A stretch of 52,710 nt of DNA from Bacteroidota bacterium. Its GTDB lineage: Bacteria; Bacteroidota; Bacteroidia; Bacteroidales; UBA12077. The translations under genes and the position numbers were made by a program. The notes under the pieces are model-generated. The model did no database searches and was not told where the DNA came from. It saw only the letters and a list, made by a program, of their open reading frames with translations. This document shows positions 28,201 through 38,118 of this stretch, piece after piece (position 1 is the first letter of the stretch; every line of letters starts with the position of its first letter). The stretch is from the NCBI GenBank assembly GCA_020049295.1, contig JAIFLC010000159.1, forward strand, positions 1-52,710. The letters run 5' to 3'.

Positions 28201-30507
28201 TTATTTGAAATCAGCCAATTCATGAGAAATTTTCAAGATTTTCGTAACATTCCCGTTTTCATCGAAAAGTGGAGAATATATTTCGAAAAAATGATATGTT
28301 TTTCCGTTTACTATGGCCTTGGTTCTTTCTTTTCGTGTTTTACCCAATCGGAGATCAGTCCAGAATTTAGTATACTCTGTTTTTTGCTGGTCATCAAATT
28401 CCATTTTATCTGCATGATGAACACCAATAATATCAGATCTTTTCATATTTAAAAGGGTCAGATAATTGTCATTGGCTTTAGTGATATATCCGTCTAGGTC
28501 ATATTCAATAACATAGCTTGATTGGTCGAGTGCATGAATTAGACTTTCCATTTCAGCTCCTTTACGTGCAGCTTCTTCTTGGGTAGCTTGCAACTCTTCC
28601 ATATTCTGTCGCATTTCTTCTTCTTGTGCTGCCATTTCTTCTGATTGCTGCTGGAATTTTTCCAGCAGTTCATTGGTTTTAATATTTATTTGAACAGATG
28701 AAAGTGTAGATGCAATATTCTGTCCAACTTTTTCAACAAATTCGATATGGTAATCTTCAAATTTTTTAAATGATGCAATCTCAATTACCCCATATACCTT
28801 ATCCTCCATATTTAAAGGAACAATAAGGAGGGAATCAGGATTCGCACCACCCAAACCGGATGTAATCGAAATATAATCTTGAGGTATGTCGGTCATGTAT
28901 ATTGTTTCTCTTTCAATTGCGCATGTACCAACAATCCCATCTCCTAATTCGATAGTACGATCAACAAACTTCTTTGTGTCATAAGCAAAAGCTGAAATCA
29001 AATTAAGAAAAACGTGGTTTTTATCATCATCGTTAAGGAGAAATAATCCACCTTGATTTGCACCCAAATAATAAACAAGATTTTTTATAATTTCGGTTGA
29101 TAATTTTGCAAGATCATTATTATTTTGTCTAAGAATATCAGCAAATTTTGCTAATCCCTCGTTTGTCCAACGACGTTTTTCATCTTCAATTTTGCGATTT
29201 TCTTCTTCAATTCGCGCCTTGGCTAAACTATTACGCATATTAATTAAGGCAAGACCCAATTCATCCTCATCACTAACCAGTTTAAATTCATGATCAAGAT
29301 TTCCAAACCCAATTTGATTTGCAAAGTCTGTTTTTTTGTTCAATTCAATAATAGAAGTATTAAGCGCATTCGACATTTCTTCAATTTCGTCACCTGAATT
29401 AATGTTAAAGGCCATTTTAACACTGGTTTTTCCCTTTGCTAGCAGGTTTAAAAATCCAGTAATTTTTTGTATAGGATCAGAAATATTTTTTGTAATAAGA
29501 TAAATCACAGAACTTAGAATAATTATCCCGATAATTCCAACCAGAATAGATATCATAAAATTACGATCGGCCATTGCCATAATAGAGTTGGTAGGAACAG
29601 AAAGGCCAATGTACCATGGGGTATTTGTTCTTCCAATTTTTATTGGTGCAAATGCTACAAAATGAGATGAATTTGCCTCGTCTTTAACAATAATTGAGAA
29701 TTGTTCACCTTTTCCAAATGCTTTTAATAGATCCGCTTTTTCGCCCGTTTTTAAGGTAAATTCTGCTACCTGATTAAGTAATTCTGTTTTTGGATGTCCG
29801 GCATATTTGGCTTCCTGACTTAGTAAAAATGCATACGAACCATCAAACTGTTTTAATCTTATTTTTTCAACCATATCCTGAAATTTTTCCAGAATAAGAT
29901 CAACGCCAATCATACCATGATATTGGTTATTTACTATAATAGGAGTGACAAGGCTAGTCATTAGCTTGGTATCTTCAAGCTCTTCAGTAAAAACATCGAA
30001 ATAAATAGGCAAAACAAGTTCTTTTGCCTGGGTTTTTATATTGGCATAAACAGGAGGATCTCCATCAAGGCTTCTAATATCCTGCTTATAATGAACAGCT
30101 CCATTAATACGAGAGTAAACATTGGCAACACGTCCAGTTGGTAGGGTCCAGGTTTTATCAAACTTATTCAACTCCCAGCTGTCCCATAGCTTATAAAAAT
30201 CAGGATTATCTCTGTAAACTTTATCATACATCCTGACAAATAATGGATCCCATGTTTCTCTGGGCATTGTATTATAAACAGAAAATGCTTTTGCCAATGT
30301 TCTTACTGATGAAAAGTATTCATTCAGGTCAGATTGAATCTGAAAAGCATATTTTTCAACATATGTATTTACAATTTCTACCGAATCGTTATAAGCTGCT
30401 TTTTTTGCGTTTACACTGATATAGCCAATAGCTATTACATAAATAGCCACAGATATACTAATCAGGTATAATTGCATCTTGTTTTTTAAATTGAGCTTAA
30501 TCTTCAT
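28201..30507 (-). CDS. Cache-HAMP-GAF-coil-PAS sensor protein (paralogue 2)
   Basis: A 768-residue paralogue of the genes on either side with the same domain order and almost the same length. The periplasmic Cache region is the most diverged part (KLWDSWELNKFDKTWTLPTG; SLDGDPPVYANIKT; SLVTPIIVNNQYHGMIGVDL), while the cytoplasmic KRRWTNEGLAKFADILRQNN block, the GAF domain (GDGIVGTCAIERETIYMTDI) and the coil (EEMAAQEEEMRQNMEELQ) are nearly unchanged. The C-terminal PAS resembles that of paralogue 1 (SSYVIEYDLDGYITKANDNY). No output domain. It seems to sense a different ligand and to report to the same partner. A gap of 102 bases separates it from paralogue 3; no convincing promoter was found there. 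Confidence 0.88.
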   Translation of the reverse strand: MKIKLNLKNKMQLYLISISVAIYVIAIGYISVNAKKAAYNDSVEIVNTYVEKYAFQIQSDLNEYFSSVRTLAKAFSVYNTMPRETWDPLFVRMYDKVYRDNPDFYKLWDSWELNKFDKTWTLPTGRVANVYSRINGAVHYKQDIRSLDGDPPVYANIKTQAKELVLPIYFDVFTEELEDTKLMTSLVTPIIVNNQYHGMIGVDLILEKFQDMVEKIRLKQFDGSYAFLLSQEAKYAGHPKTELLNQVAEFTLKTGEKADLLKAFGKGEQFSIIVKDEANSSHFVAFAPIKIGRTNTPWYIGLSVPTNSIMAMADRNFMISILVGIIGIIILSSVIYLITKNISDPIQKITGFLNLLAKGKTSVKMAFNINSGDEIEEMSNALNTSIIELNKKTDFANQIGFGNLDHEFKLVSDEDELGLALINMRNSLAKARIEEENRKIEDEKRRWTNEGLAKFADILRQNNNDLAKLSTEIIKNLVYYLGANQGGLFLLNDDDKNHVFLNLISAFAYDTKKFVDRTIELGDGIVGTCAIERETIYMTDIPQDYISITSGLGGANPDSLLIVPLNMEDKVYGVIEIASFKKFEDYHIEFVEKVGQNIASTLSSVQINIKTNELLEKFQQQSEEMAAQEEEMRQNMEELQATQEEAARKGAEMESLIHALDQSSYVIEYDLDGYITKANDNYLTLLNMKRSDIIGVHHADKMEFDDQQKTEYTKFWTDLRLGKTRKERTKAIVNGKTYHFFEIYSPLFDENGNVTKILKISHELADFK

Positions 30508-30609
30508 ATTTTCTTTTTATTTATTCAGTTTCTGATAATATAATTTCAATGTTTCCTTTAAAATATAAAATCCCTTTATGTCATAATACTCTAAATTAAA
30601 AGGATTGAT

Positions 30610-32904
30610 TTAGAATAAGTTCGGATCAATTGCTAATAAAATTATTTTTTCAATTTCATCATTAACATAAACGGGGTTAATTGACACAATAAATTCTAAA
30701 GATTTTCCTGATTTTAATTTTAGTTTCATCTTTTCCTGATGTCCTGACCCAGAATTAACAGATGTCCAAATTTTTTGAAATTTTGGTATCTCTTGCTCTG
30801 GAATAAAGGCCGTATTTTTTAATCCCTTAATTTCGTTAATGGTATATTCGAATTTTTGTAAAAACTGGTTGTTTGCTAAAAGAATGTCGCCATTAAAAGA
30901 AAACTCAGCCTTTAACAGAAAATGATCAATCGCATCAAGGGTGCCTTTAAATTCTGATTCACGACGCGCTGATTCTTCTTGTGTAGCTTGAAGCTCCTCC
31001 ATATTCTGTCGCATTTCCTCTTCTTGTGCTGCCATTTCTTCTGATTGCTGCTGAGATTGTTCTAAAAGTTGAGATGTTCGGATATTTATTCTAACAGATT
31101 TAAGTGTCGATGCAATACTTTCCGCCACTTTCTCGATAAACTCAATCTCGTGTTTTTCAAAATTATTAAATGAGGCAATTTCAATTACACCTAACATATC
31201 GTTTTCGATTAAAAGAGGAACCAACAATAAACTGGTTGGATTGGAGCCACCCAAACCACTGGTTATTTTTACATATTCCTGAGGTATTTCTGTTAAATGA
31301 ATAGTTTCTTTTTCAACAGCACAGGCGCCAACCAATCCTTCTCCTAATTGAATTTGTTTTTTTAAATATTTTTTTCGATTATATGCAAAAGAAGCTAATA
31401 ACTCAAGTACAACATTGCTTCTGTCTTGATCGTTTACAATGAAAAGTCCTCCTTGATTCGCATTTATGTAATAAATCAGATTTCTAATAATTTCATTAGC
31501 TAAAATATCGAGGTTATTATTGTTTTGACGAAGAATCTCTGCAAATTTGGCCAGTCCCTCATTTGTCCACCTTCGTTTATCATCCTCAATTCTTCGTTTA
31601 TTGTCTTCTTCCTGTGCTTTTAAAAGGCTTTGGCGCATTTCAAGCAATGAGTGTCCTAACACATCATCATCGCTAAGCAAATTAAATTCAGTATTTAAAT
31701 TTCCTTCTCCGATATGATTTGCAAATTCAACTTTTTTGTTAAGGCCTTCAATGGATTCATTAAGAGCATCGGCCATTTCTTCAATTTCATCACCCGAAGA
31801 CAATTTTACAGCCATTTTTTTATCAATATGTCCTTTAGATAATAATTTTAGAAGCTGAGTTATTCTTGATACTGGATTGGTAATGTTTTTGCTAATAATG
31901 AAAATGATTATAATTAATAAAATTAGACCAAATATACCGACCACCGCTGAAATTATAAAGTTTTTGTTAGCTTCAGCCATTATTATGTTGGTTGGAACCG
32001 ATAAAATAATGGACCATGGGGTATTGTTGTTTTTCACAAAAACAGGAACGACTTCTGAATACATTTCTAAACCAGAGGTATCCTTATGAACAAAAGTAAA
32101 AGCGTCTCCTTTCTTAATTCTCTCCGAAATTTTGAATTTTGAATCTAGCTCAGGATATACTTCTGCGAATGGTTTGCTCTGGATGTCTTTATTTGGATGC
32201 CCTGCAATAAGACCCCCATTGGATACCATAATAGAATAACTACCCTCATATGGATGTATTTTGCTGAGATAATACTGAATTTCAGAAAGAGTTATATCCA
32301 TGGCAACCATTCCAATATATTTCCCATTAACCATAATTGGAACATCAAAAGTAGTCATTAAAAACAGTTCTGCTTTGTTTCCCTGAACCTGGTCTAAATA
32401 GGGTTCCCAAATAGCTGGGGAATAAATGTATTTGTATTTTCCATATATTGGAGGATCTCCAGTTAAACTACGTAATTCATAATTACTTTGTATAATACCA
32501 TTCTCACGCCAATGGATAGTTACAAACCTTCCGGTTGGTTTAGTCCAGCTAGGATCAACAGCACTTAACTCCCAACTGTCCCACAAACTATAGATTTCGG
32601 GATTTTCTTTAAATACTTCATAATAAAAATCTTTAATATGTCCTTTCCATTCTTCAAGCGGAAACTTTGTGTAGTTGCGGTAAACCTCAGCAAGAGTTTT
32701 AACAATTGCCATATTGGCATCAAATGTTGCTTTAATTTCTTTTGCTGCACCTAATGCTTGTAATTTAACAGATTCAGTTTCTAGTTTAAATGCCATTTTT
32801 CTTGCATTTAAACTTATATAACCAATTGCTATAATATAAATAAGAATAGAGGAGGAAATAATGAAAAGTTGTATTTTTTGCTGGATTTTAAGCTTTATTT
32901 TCAT
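30610..32904 (-). CDS. Cache-HAMP-GAF-coil-PAS sensor protein (paralogue 3)
   Basis: A 764-residue paralogue, first of the three in transcription order. Membrane helices at about 12-31 and 315-339 flank the Cache region (SLWDSWELSAVDPSWTKPTG; SLTGDPPIYGKYKY). HAMP, the KRRWTNEGLAKFAEILRQNN block, GAF (GEGLVGACAVEKETIHLTEI) and the coil (EEMAAQEEEMRQNMEELQ) follow. The C-terminal PAS differs most from the other two (TLDAIDHFLLKAEFSFNGDI), so its small-molecule or redox input may differ too. No output domain. A good candidate promoter lies at 32928-32957. Confidence 0.88.
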   Translation of the reverse strand: MKIKLKIQQKIQLFIISSSILIYIIAIGYISLNARKMAFKLETESVKLQALGAAKEIKATFDANMAIVKTLAEVYRNYTKFPLEEWKGHIKDFYYEVFKENPEIYSLWDSWELSAVDPSWTKPTGRFVTIHWRENGIIQSNYELRSLTGDPPIYGKYKYIYSPAIWEPYLDQVQGNKAELFLMTTFDVPIMVNGKYIGMVAMDITLSEIQYYLSKIHPYEGSYSIMVSNGGLIAGHPNKDIQSKPFAEVYPELDSKFKISERIKKGDAFTFVHKDTSGLEMYSEVVPVFVKNNNTPWSIILSVPTNIIMAEANKNFIISAVVGIFGLILLIIIIFIISKNITNPVSRITQLLKLLSKGHIDKKMAVKLSSGDEIEEMADALNESIEGLNKKVEFANHIGEGNLNTEFNLLSDDDVLGHSLLEMRQSLLKAQEEDNKRRIEDDKRRWTNEGLAKFAEILRQNNNNLDILANEIIRNLIYYINANQGGLFIVNDQDRSNVVLELLASFAYNRKKYLKKQIQLGEGLVGACAVEKETIHLTEIPQEYVKITSGLGGSNPTSLLLVPLLIENDMLGVIEIASFNNFEKHEIEFIEKVAESIASTLKSVRINIRTSQLLEQSQQQSEEMAAQEEEMRQNMEELQATQEESARRESEFKGTLDAIDHFLLKAEFSFNGDILLANNQFLQKFEYTINEIKGLKNTAFIPEQEIPKFQKIWTSVNSGSGHQEKMKLKLKSGKSLEFIVSINPVYVNDEIEKIILLAIDPNLF

Positions 32905-32927
32905 AGCTGAAATCTTTATTTTAGCAT

Positions 32928-32957
32928 CAAAATTATTATGAAACTCATAAAAAACAA
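32928..32957 (-). promoter_or_regulatory. Candidate promoter of the sensor triplet
   Basis: On the minus strand, TTG (32957-32955), exactly 19 bases, then TAATTTTG (32935-32928), 24 bases before the start codon at 32904. Both spacing and -7 box fit the Bacteroidota consensus. Confidence 0.5.
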
Positions 32958-33086
32958 CAAATAGCTAGATTTGTATTACGTAAAAAGCTAATTATTATTT
33001 TATATTGTTTGCTTGATAAAAACCTCTAAACTTACATTTTTTTGCGAAAAAATCAAACTATTAACAAGCAATTGTTTTTTTGAAAA

Positions 33087-33806
33087 TTAATAAATATGGG
33101 TCGAATATGTTCTCAATTCTTTTGATAACTGTTTGGGATTAGCGATAAAACGAGCCATAAGCATCCAAAATTGATTGCTGTGATTCTTTTCAACAGTATG
33201 GCATAATTCATGAATTATTACGTAATCGATTAGATAATCGGGTAAACGAATTAGATGAATATTTAAATTGATATTGTTTTTGCCAGAACAACTTCCCCAG
33301 TTGGTTTTATTGTTCTTTAAAAAGAGCTTGTTATAATTAAAGCCATGTTTGTGACATAGGGTATTTAATCTTTGTGGCAAATATTCTTTGGCCTCATTTT
33401 TTAAAGCCCAAAGAATTGATTTGCGAATTAATTCCTGAATACTGGTTTGATTGACATTAAATGCTGCAGGATACCTTAGATCAATAGAATTGTGTGTTAA
33501 ATGAGCAGTAAATTTTTCGCCAGTATAACTAACTATATTTAACGTTCTTGTTCTGGTTTTAAAGGTTGTTGCTTCTGAAAAGAGAGTTGCTTTTTCTTCT
33601 ATTTTTTTTATTTTGGGTAAATTCTTTTCAATCCATTCCTTCCGAAATTCAACTATTCGCAAAGCCTCGCTAAATGGTAAATAAAATGGCATATTTACGG
33701 TAATCCCTTTTAATGGTCGAATAGAAATTGTCAACGCTTTTGATCGTTTATTTTTTTTAAATTTTACAAGACCAATTCCCTTAACTGGAATGTTTTTTTC
33801 AGTCAT
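33087..33806 (-). CDS. YgjP-like (DUF45) zinc metallopeptidase
   Basis: A 239-residue cytoplasmic protein of the YgjP/DUF45 family, related to SprT and M48 peptidases. The zinc site is HELCH at residues 199-203, with H209 in EKNHSNQFW as the likely third ligand; the upstream family block TNWGSCSGKNNINLN (about 168-182) is also present. The N-terminal half has the beta-rich family region SKALTISIRPLKGITVNMP. It lies 9 bases downstream of the end of the broken hybrid kinase, so it may share that transcript. Natural substrates of this family are unknown; relation to DNA-protein crosslink repair peptidases is only by fold. Confidence 0.88.
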   Translation of the reverse strand: MTEKNIPVKGIGLVKFKKNKRSKALTISIRPLKGITVNMPFYLPFSEALRIVEFRKEWIEKNLPKIKKIEEKATLFSEATTFKTRTRTLNIVSYTGEKFTAHLTHNSIDLRYPAAFNVNQTSIQELIRKSILWALKNEAKEYLPQRLNTLCHKHGFNYNKLFLKNNKTNWGSCSGKNNINLNIHLIRLPDYLIDYVIIHELCHTVEKNHSNQFWMLMARFIANPKQLSKELRTYSTHIY

Positions 33807-33815
33807 CGGATAGAA

Positions 33816-34676
33816 TTATTTTTCAAATATTTCGGAGATTTTCTTTAGTAAAAGGCTTATTTCGATAGGTTTTATAAGATAATCATCATAGCCCAAATTA
33901 ATTATTTCTTGCCTGTCACTTTCCATGGCAAAAGCAGTTTGTGCGATAACTGGTATTTTAATCCCTTTACTTTTGATTTGCTTTAAAACCTCATTCCCAT
34001 TTAGCACCGGCATCTGAATATCCATCAAGATTAGATCATAATCACTGTTTTTTTCCAGCAAATCTAATACTTCTTTGCCATCTTTTGCCCAATTTAGTGT
34101 AACGTTTGTTTTTTCTAGAACAGCTTCAAGAAATCTAAAATTTGTTTCAGCATCTTCGGCAATTAATATTTTTTTGTTCTGCCAATTATTAAAATGCAAA
34201 CTACCCGATTTTTGACTATCAGACATCTCGTTTTTTGTAGCTTGTTCATTTGGAATTGAAAAATAAAAAGTTGTACCAATTCCAGTTTCTGATTCAAACC
34301 ACATTCTACCACCAAGATTTTCTACTAATTTCTTTGATATCGAAAGACCTAGGCCCGTACCTCCATATTTTCTTGTATCTGTTTCATCGGCTTGTCTAAA
34401 TGGTTTTACAACAAAATCCATTTTTTCAAAGGGGATACCTATACCTGTGTCTTTTACATAACAAATCAGATTCGAATCTTTAATGTAATAGCCAAACTCA
34501 ACCTTACCTTTTTCTGTAAACTTGAGGGCATTATCGAGCAAATGAGTATATACTTGTTTAAACCTCTTGGGATCAGTGTTTACAATAAAATCTTTACCGG
34601 GAACTCCTTTTTTTGCATAAAAGCGGATATGTTTAATTTCTTTTAATTTTTTCAGCGATTCAAAACTAACCAGCAA
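33816..34676 (-). pseudogene. Hybrid histidine kinase, 3' half (HATPase-receiver), out of frame
   Basis: This is the C-terminal part of the kinase that begins at 36583. It reads from a TTG at 34676 and encodes the ATP-binding HATPase domain (N-box NALKFTEKG, G1 DTGIGIP, F-box FRQADE, G2 GGTGLGLSISKKL) and a receiver domain with the phospho-accepting aspartate in LILMDIQMPVLNG. It cannot be reached by ribosomes coming from the 5' half, because TAA-TAG stops stand at the junction. The TTG start has no Shine-Dalgarno sequence and would give a kinase without a phospho-acceptor histidine. See the 5' half entry for the junction. Confidence 0.8.
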
Positions 34677-34684
34677 ATCATCTA

Positions 34685-36583
34685 TTATGGTATGGTTAAC
34701 AAATTATAAGCACTTTTTTCAATAATATCGATGTACTCTGATTTATCATCGGATTTTAGATTCGGGTTTTTAATTAGTGTTGAGAATCCAATTATAGCAT
34801 TCATTGGGGTACGAATCTCATGCGACATATTGGTAAGAAAAGCAGTTTTTAGCCTATCAGATTCTTCTGCTCTTGATTTAGCTTCATTTAAATTTTGTTC
34901 GGCTAACTTCTGATTTGTAATGTCTCTGTAAATAATATACGTTCCTAGTTTCCCTGTTTTATTTAGAATTGGGGTAGCTAAAATCGAGACAAATATTTTT
35001 CTCCCGTCTTTACATAATCGCATGGTTTCAATAGACACATTTGACCCTCTTTCTGATCTTAGTGCATTTTCTCTTGCTTCGGTTTTAAGCTCTTCGGGAA
35101 CAATAAAATCATCAACATCTTTATGATAAATCTCGGTTTTTGTAAAACCAAACAATTTTGTAAATTCTTTATTAACTCGCATAACATGACCGTTATTGCC
35201 AACCAACACAATTGCTTCAGGAGCACTTTCAAAGAGTCCTTCGAAATAAACCTCTTCTTCAATTTTGAGCAATTGCGTTTTTTTCATTTCTCTGATCATG
35301 CTATTTGCTGAAATAGCTAAAGATTTAAATTCAGAGAAATAAACTCTATTTTCGTCAATCAAAATAAAATCACGTGATGCTTTTTCAAAAAACCTTAAAA
35401 AAGAATTAATACTACCTGTTGCTCTTTTTGATATAAATAAAGCAAAAAACGAAAATGCGATTAGTACAACTATAAGTACAGAAAGAATTATTATAATATC
35501 TTTTCTTATGTTTTTATAAAGAGAGCTTCTATGTTGTTTTAGTGTTGTTTCTATCTCATCAGTGTAAACACCAGCTCCTACCATCCATTGCCATTCATGT
35601 ATACCCTTAACGAACGATATTTTATTTTCAATTTCCGAGGAAGTAAGTTTTCTCCAGGAATAATAAATAAAGTCACCATCTGGATTCTTAACCGCATTTC
35701 TTTCTTCTTGAATAACTTTTACTCCATTTGGATCCTCTAATTCCCAAAGATTTTTGTTTTCTTGTACAAGAGTTCCATCTGTAATTAACGCGTCACCATT
35801 GTAGGTATTTATAAAAATATACCCTTCTTTTTCAAAACGAATTTTTGATATTCGTTCGAGCACATTTTTTTGAACACCCATTGTAAAATCATCAATATAT
35901 TCACCTGTTCCGATATACCAATTAAATGGGAGAAAGTGTTTTACATATGAGATTTTCTGTTGTGAGTTAGCTTCTGATCCGGGCTTCTTCCAGAAACCAT
36001 AACAAAAACCTTCTCCATATGTTTTAACCATAGAGATTTCATCCCGAACAACATAGTTTCCCATGTCATCTTGCAGATTTATCAGGTTCTTTCCTTCGTA
36101 CTCTTTGTTAATTGGGAATAAATATTCAGTTCCATTTAATGATCCAATAAAATAATAACTTCGTCCATTATTAAATCGAACTGGTCGTAATGCATCTATT
36201 ATAATTTTCTGAATTTCATTTTGACCTTTTTTGTTTTTATATTCATCATAAATATTTTGAGCAATGCTTATGGCTTCATTTGTTCTGTTTTTAAGCAGTT
36301 CTTTTAAAGATTGTTCTGTCTGTAACCTACTATAGTTTATAAAATCAATAGCATCAAGTGTTTCTTTTTTTATAAATTGTTTTTTTGTTTCAATATAGTT
36401 TTGTCGAAGTTCAATACTCTCCCTTTTAAAAGCCTGGTACTTTTGGAAAATAGAGAAATAGCCTAATAAAAAAAACAAAATTACAATTACAATATATGTT
36501 TCTAAAAGCAATACTGTTACCAACTTACGATTCTTGCCCGAAAAAAAAGATAAGGATTTTACAAAGGTTCTTTTGCTTTTCAT
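34685..36583 (-). pseudogene. Hybrid histidine kinase, 5' half (double Cache-PAS-HisKA), truncated
   Basis: 632 residues: membrane helix about 22-45, two Cache-2-like periplasmic modules (ISYVKHFLPFNWYIGTGEYI and ISFVKGIHEWQWMVGAGVYT repeat the same pattern), second membrane helix about 365-388, PAS about 450-560, and a HisKA helix with the phospho-acceptor in NMSHEIRTPMNAIIGF. The frame then stops at NLLTIP with TAA TAG. The junction (plus-strand 34687-34696) reads ATGGTATGGT, a doubled five-base word. Aligned with the intact kinase at 46255-49560, about 27 residues of the second HisKA helix and linker are missing as well as the reading frame. This fits a deletion of 3n+1 bases between two near-identical ACCAT words. 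Either a real null allele or an assembly fault. Confidence 0.82.
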
Positions 36584-36677
36584 TTCGATATATTATTGAC
36601 CAATAATAGGAATATTATTCACTAAAAAAAAGAAAATTTAATAGTAAATACGTTTAATTATAACCAAATGGTTTTCT

Positions 36678-36685
36678 TAAATTTG
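36678..36685 (+). promoter_or_regulatory. Candidate -7 box of the efflux adaptor gene
   Basis: TAAATTTG fits TAnnTTTG, in the gap between the diverging kinase and adaptor genes, 78 bases before the ATG at 36764. No clear -33 partner. Confidence 0.35.
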
Positions 36686-36763
36686 ACGTGTAAATTAAAA
36701 TATTCTATTATTGTGTAAATTTATATAATACCAAGCACAAAGTAAATTTCTAATTCGAAAATC

Positions 36764-38080
36764 ATGAAAAACAATAAATTACTTAAATATCTTCTTGCAG
36801 CTGCAGTCGTTTTAATAGTTTTTGCTATTATCGGTAAAAAAGCCGGTTGGTTTGGTGGAGAAGTTTTAATTAAGGTTAGTGTCGAAAATCCAGAAAACAG
36901 GACAATTAATGAATTGGTAACTGCCAGCGGCAAAGTTCAACCCGAGACTGAAGTTAAAATTTCACCAGATGTCTCTGGAGAGATCGTTGAGCTAAATATT
37001 GCTGAGGGAGACGATGTTCAAAAAGGAGATTTATTGCTTAAAATTAAACCAGATATTTATCTTTCGGCAATTGATCGCACTAGAGCTTCGGTAAATTCTT
37101 ATAAAGCAAATTATGCCAATTCTCAATCCATGTTAGAGCAAGTGCTAACTAAATTTAACCAAACACAAAAATCGTTCGATCGTAGTAAAGTATTGTGGGA
37201 GCAAAAAACAATTTCTGAATCAGATTTTGAAGCTGCTTTATCAAACTACGAAATTACAAAATCAGAACTAGAAGCAGCCAAAAAATCTGTTGAGGCTTCA
37301 AAATATGCAGTTCAGAGTGCTGAAGCAACGTTAAAAGAAGCAGAAGAGAACCTTAAAAAAACAACTATATATTCTCCAATCACAGGAACGATCTCTAAAT
37401 TAAATGTTGAAAAAGGTGAACGTGTTGTTGGAACAATGCAAATGCCAGGTACAGAAATTCTTCGTATTGCTAACCTTGAGAGAATGGAGGTTAAAGTAGA
37501 AGTCAACGAGAATGATATTATTAAGGTTAAGCTAAATGATACTGCCTTTGTTGAAATAGACGCATATTTAGGAGAGAAATTCGCAGGGGTAGTTACTCAG
37601 ATAGCCAATTCGGCAAATGTTACTGGAATGTCTGTTGATCAGGTTACTAGTTTTGAAGTAAAAATTCTGTTATTAAAAGACTCATATGAGCATTTAAAAA
37701 ACAGGGGTAAGCTCAATCCATTTCGGCCTGGTATGTCGGCATCAGTTGATATTCAGACGAACACTAAAAAAGGAGTATTGTCTATACCCATCCAAGCTGT
37801 TACCACACGTATTGATTCTATTGAGATTAAAGGTGAGTTGATAACTGAAAAAGAGAATAACGAACCAAAGGAAATGGTATTTGTCGTTGTTAATGATTCC
37901 GTTAATTTACAACCAGTTATTACGGGCATTCAAGATAGTCGTTTTATTGAAATCCTTTCAGGTATTTCAGCCGATGATCAGATTGTTGTTGCGCCATATA
38001 GCGCAATTTCGAGAAAACTGAAAAAAGGTTCAAAAGTATCTGTTGTCGATGAGAAAAAACTATTTGAAGAAAAAGAGTAA
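36764..38080 (+). CDS. HlyD/MacA-like periplasmic efflux adaptor
   Basis: A 438-residue membrane-fusion protein that bridges an inner-membrane exporter to an outer-membrane channel. An N-terminal membrane anchor (about residues 7-25) is followed by the first half of the lipoyl domain (GKVQPETEVKISPDVSGEIV), a long helical hairpin (about 105-195), the second lipoyl half (TIYSPITGTISKLNVEKGER) and beta-barrel and membrane-proximal domains. The usual ABC or RND partner is not next to it: tsaB follows after 38 bases. The exporter is either encoded elsewhere or lost. Placement in the MacA-like branch is tentative. Confidence 0.88.
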   Translation: MKNNKLLKYLLAAAVVLIVFAIIGKKAGWFGGEVLIKVSVENPENRTINELVTASGKVQPETEVKISPDVSGEIVELNIAEGDDVQKGDLLLKIKPDIYLSAIDRTRASVNSYKANYANSQSMLEQVLTKFNQTQKSFDRSKVLWEQKTISESDFEAALSNYEITKSELEAAKKSVEASKYAVQSAEATLKEAEENLKKTTIYSPITGTISKLNVEKGERVVGTMQMPGTEILRIANLERMEVKVEVNENDIIKVKLNDTAFVEIDAYLGEKFAGVVTQIANSANVTGMSVDQVTSFEVKILLLKDSYEHLKNRGKLNPFRPGMSASVDIQTNTKKGVLSIPIQAVTTRIDSIEIKGELITEKENNEPKEMVFVVVNDSVNLQPVITGIQDSRFIEILSGISADDQIVVAPYSAISRKLKKGSKVSVVDEKKLFEEKE

Positions 38081-38118
38081 TTTCGACCTCAAATTAAAAT
38101 TGACCAGAACTTTTATTT

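Noticed and set aside
25864-32904. Methyl-accepting chemotaxis proteins
   Set aside because: Cache and HAMP are shared with chemoreceptors, but the conserved chemoreceptor tip is absent and GAF and PAS domains follow instead.
32965-32972. TAGATTTG on the plus strand as a promoter
   Set aside because: No plus-strand gene follows; the sequence downstream is the end of a minus-strand gene.
34687-34696. Phase-variable five-base repeat (ATGGT twice) as an on/off switch of the kinase
   Set aside because: Only two copies, too few for frequent slippage, and about 27 residues are missing as well, so a deletion explains it better.
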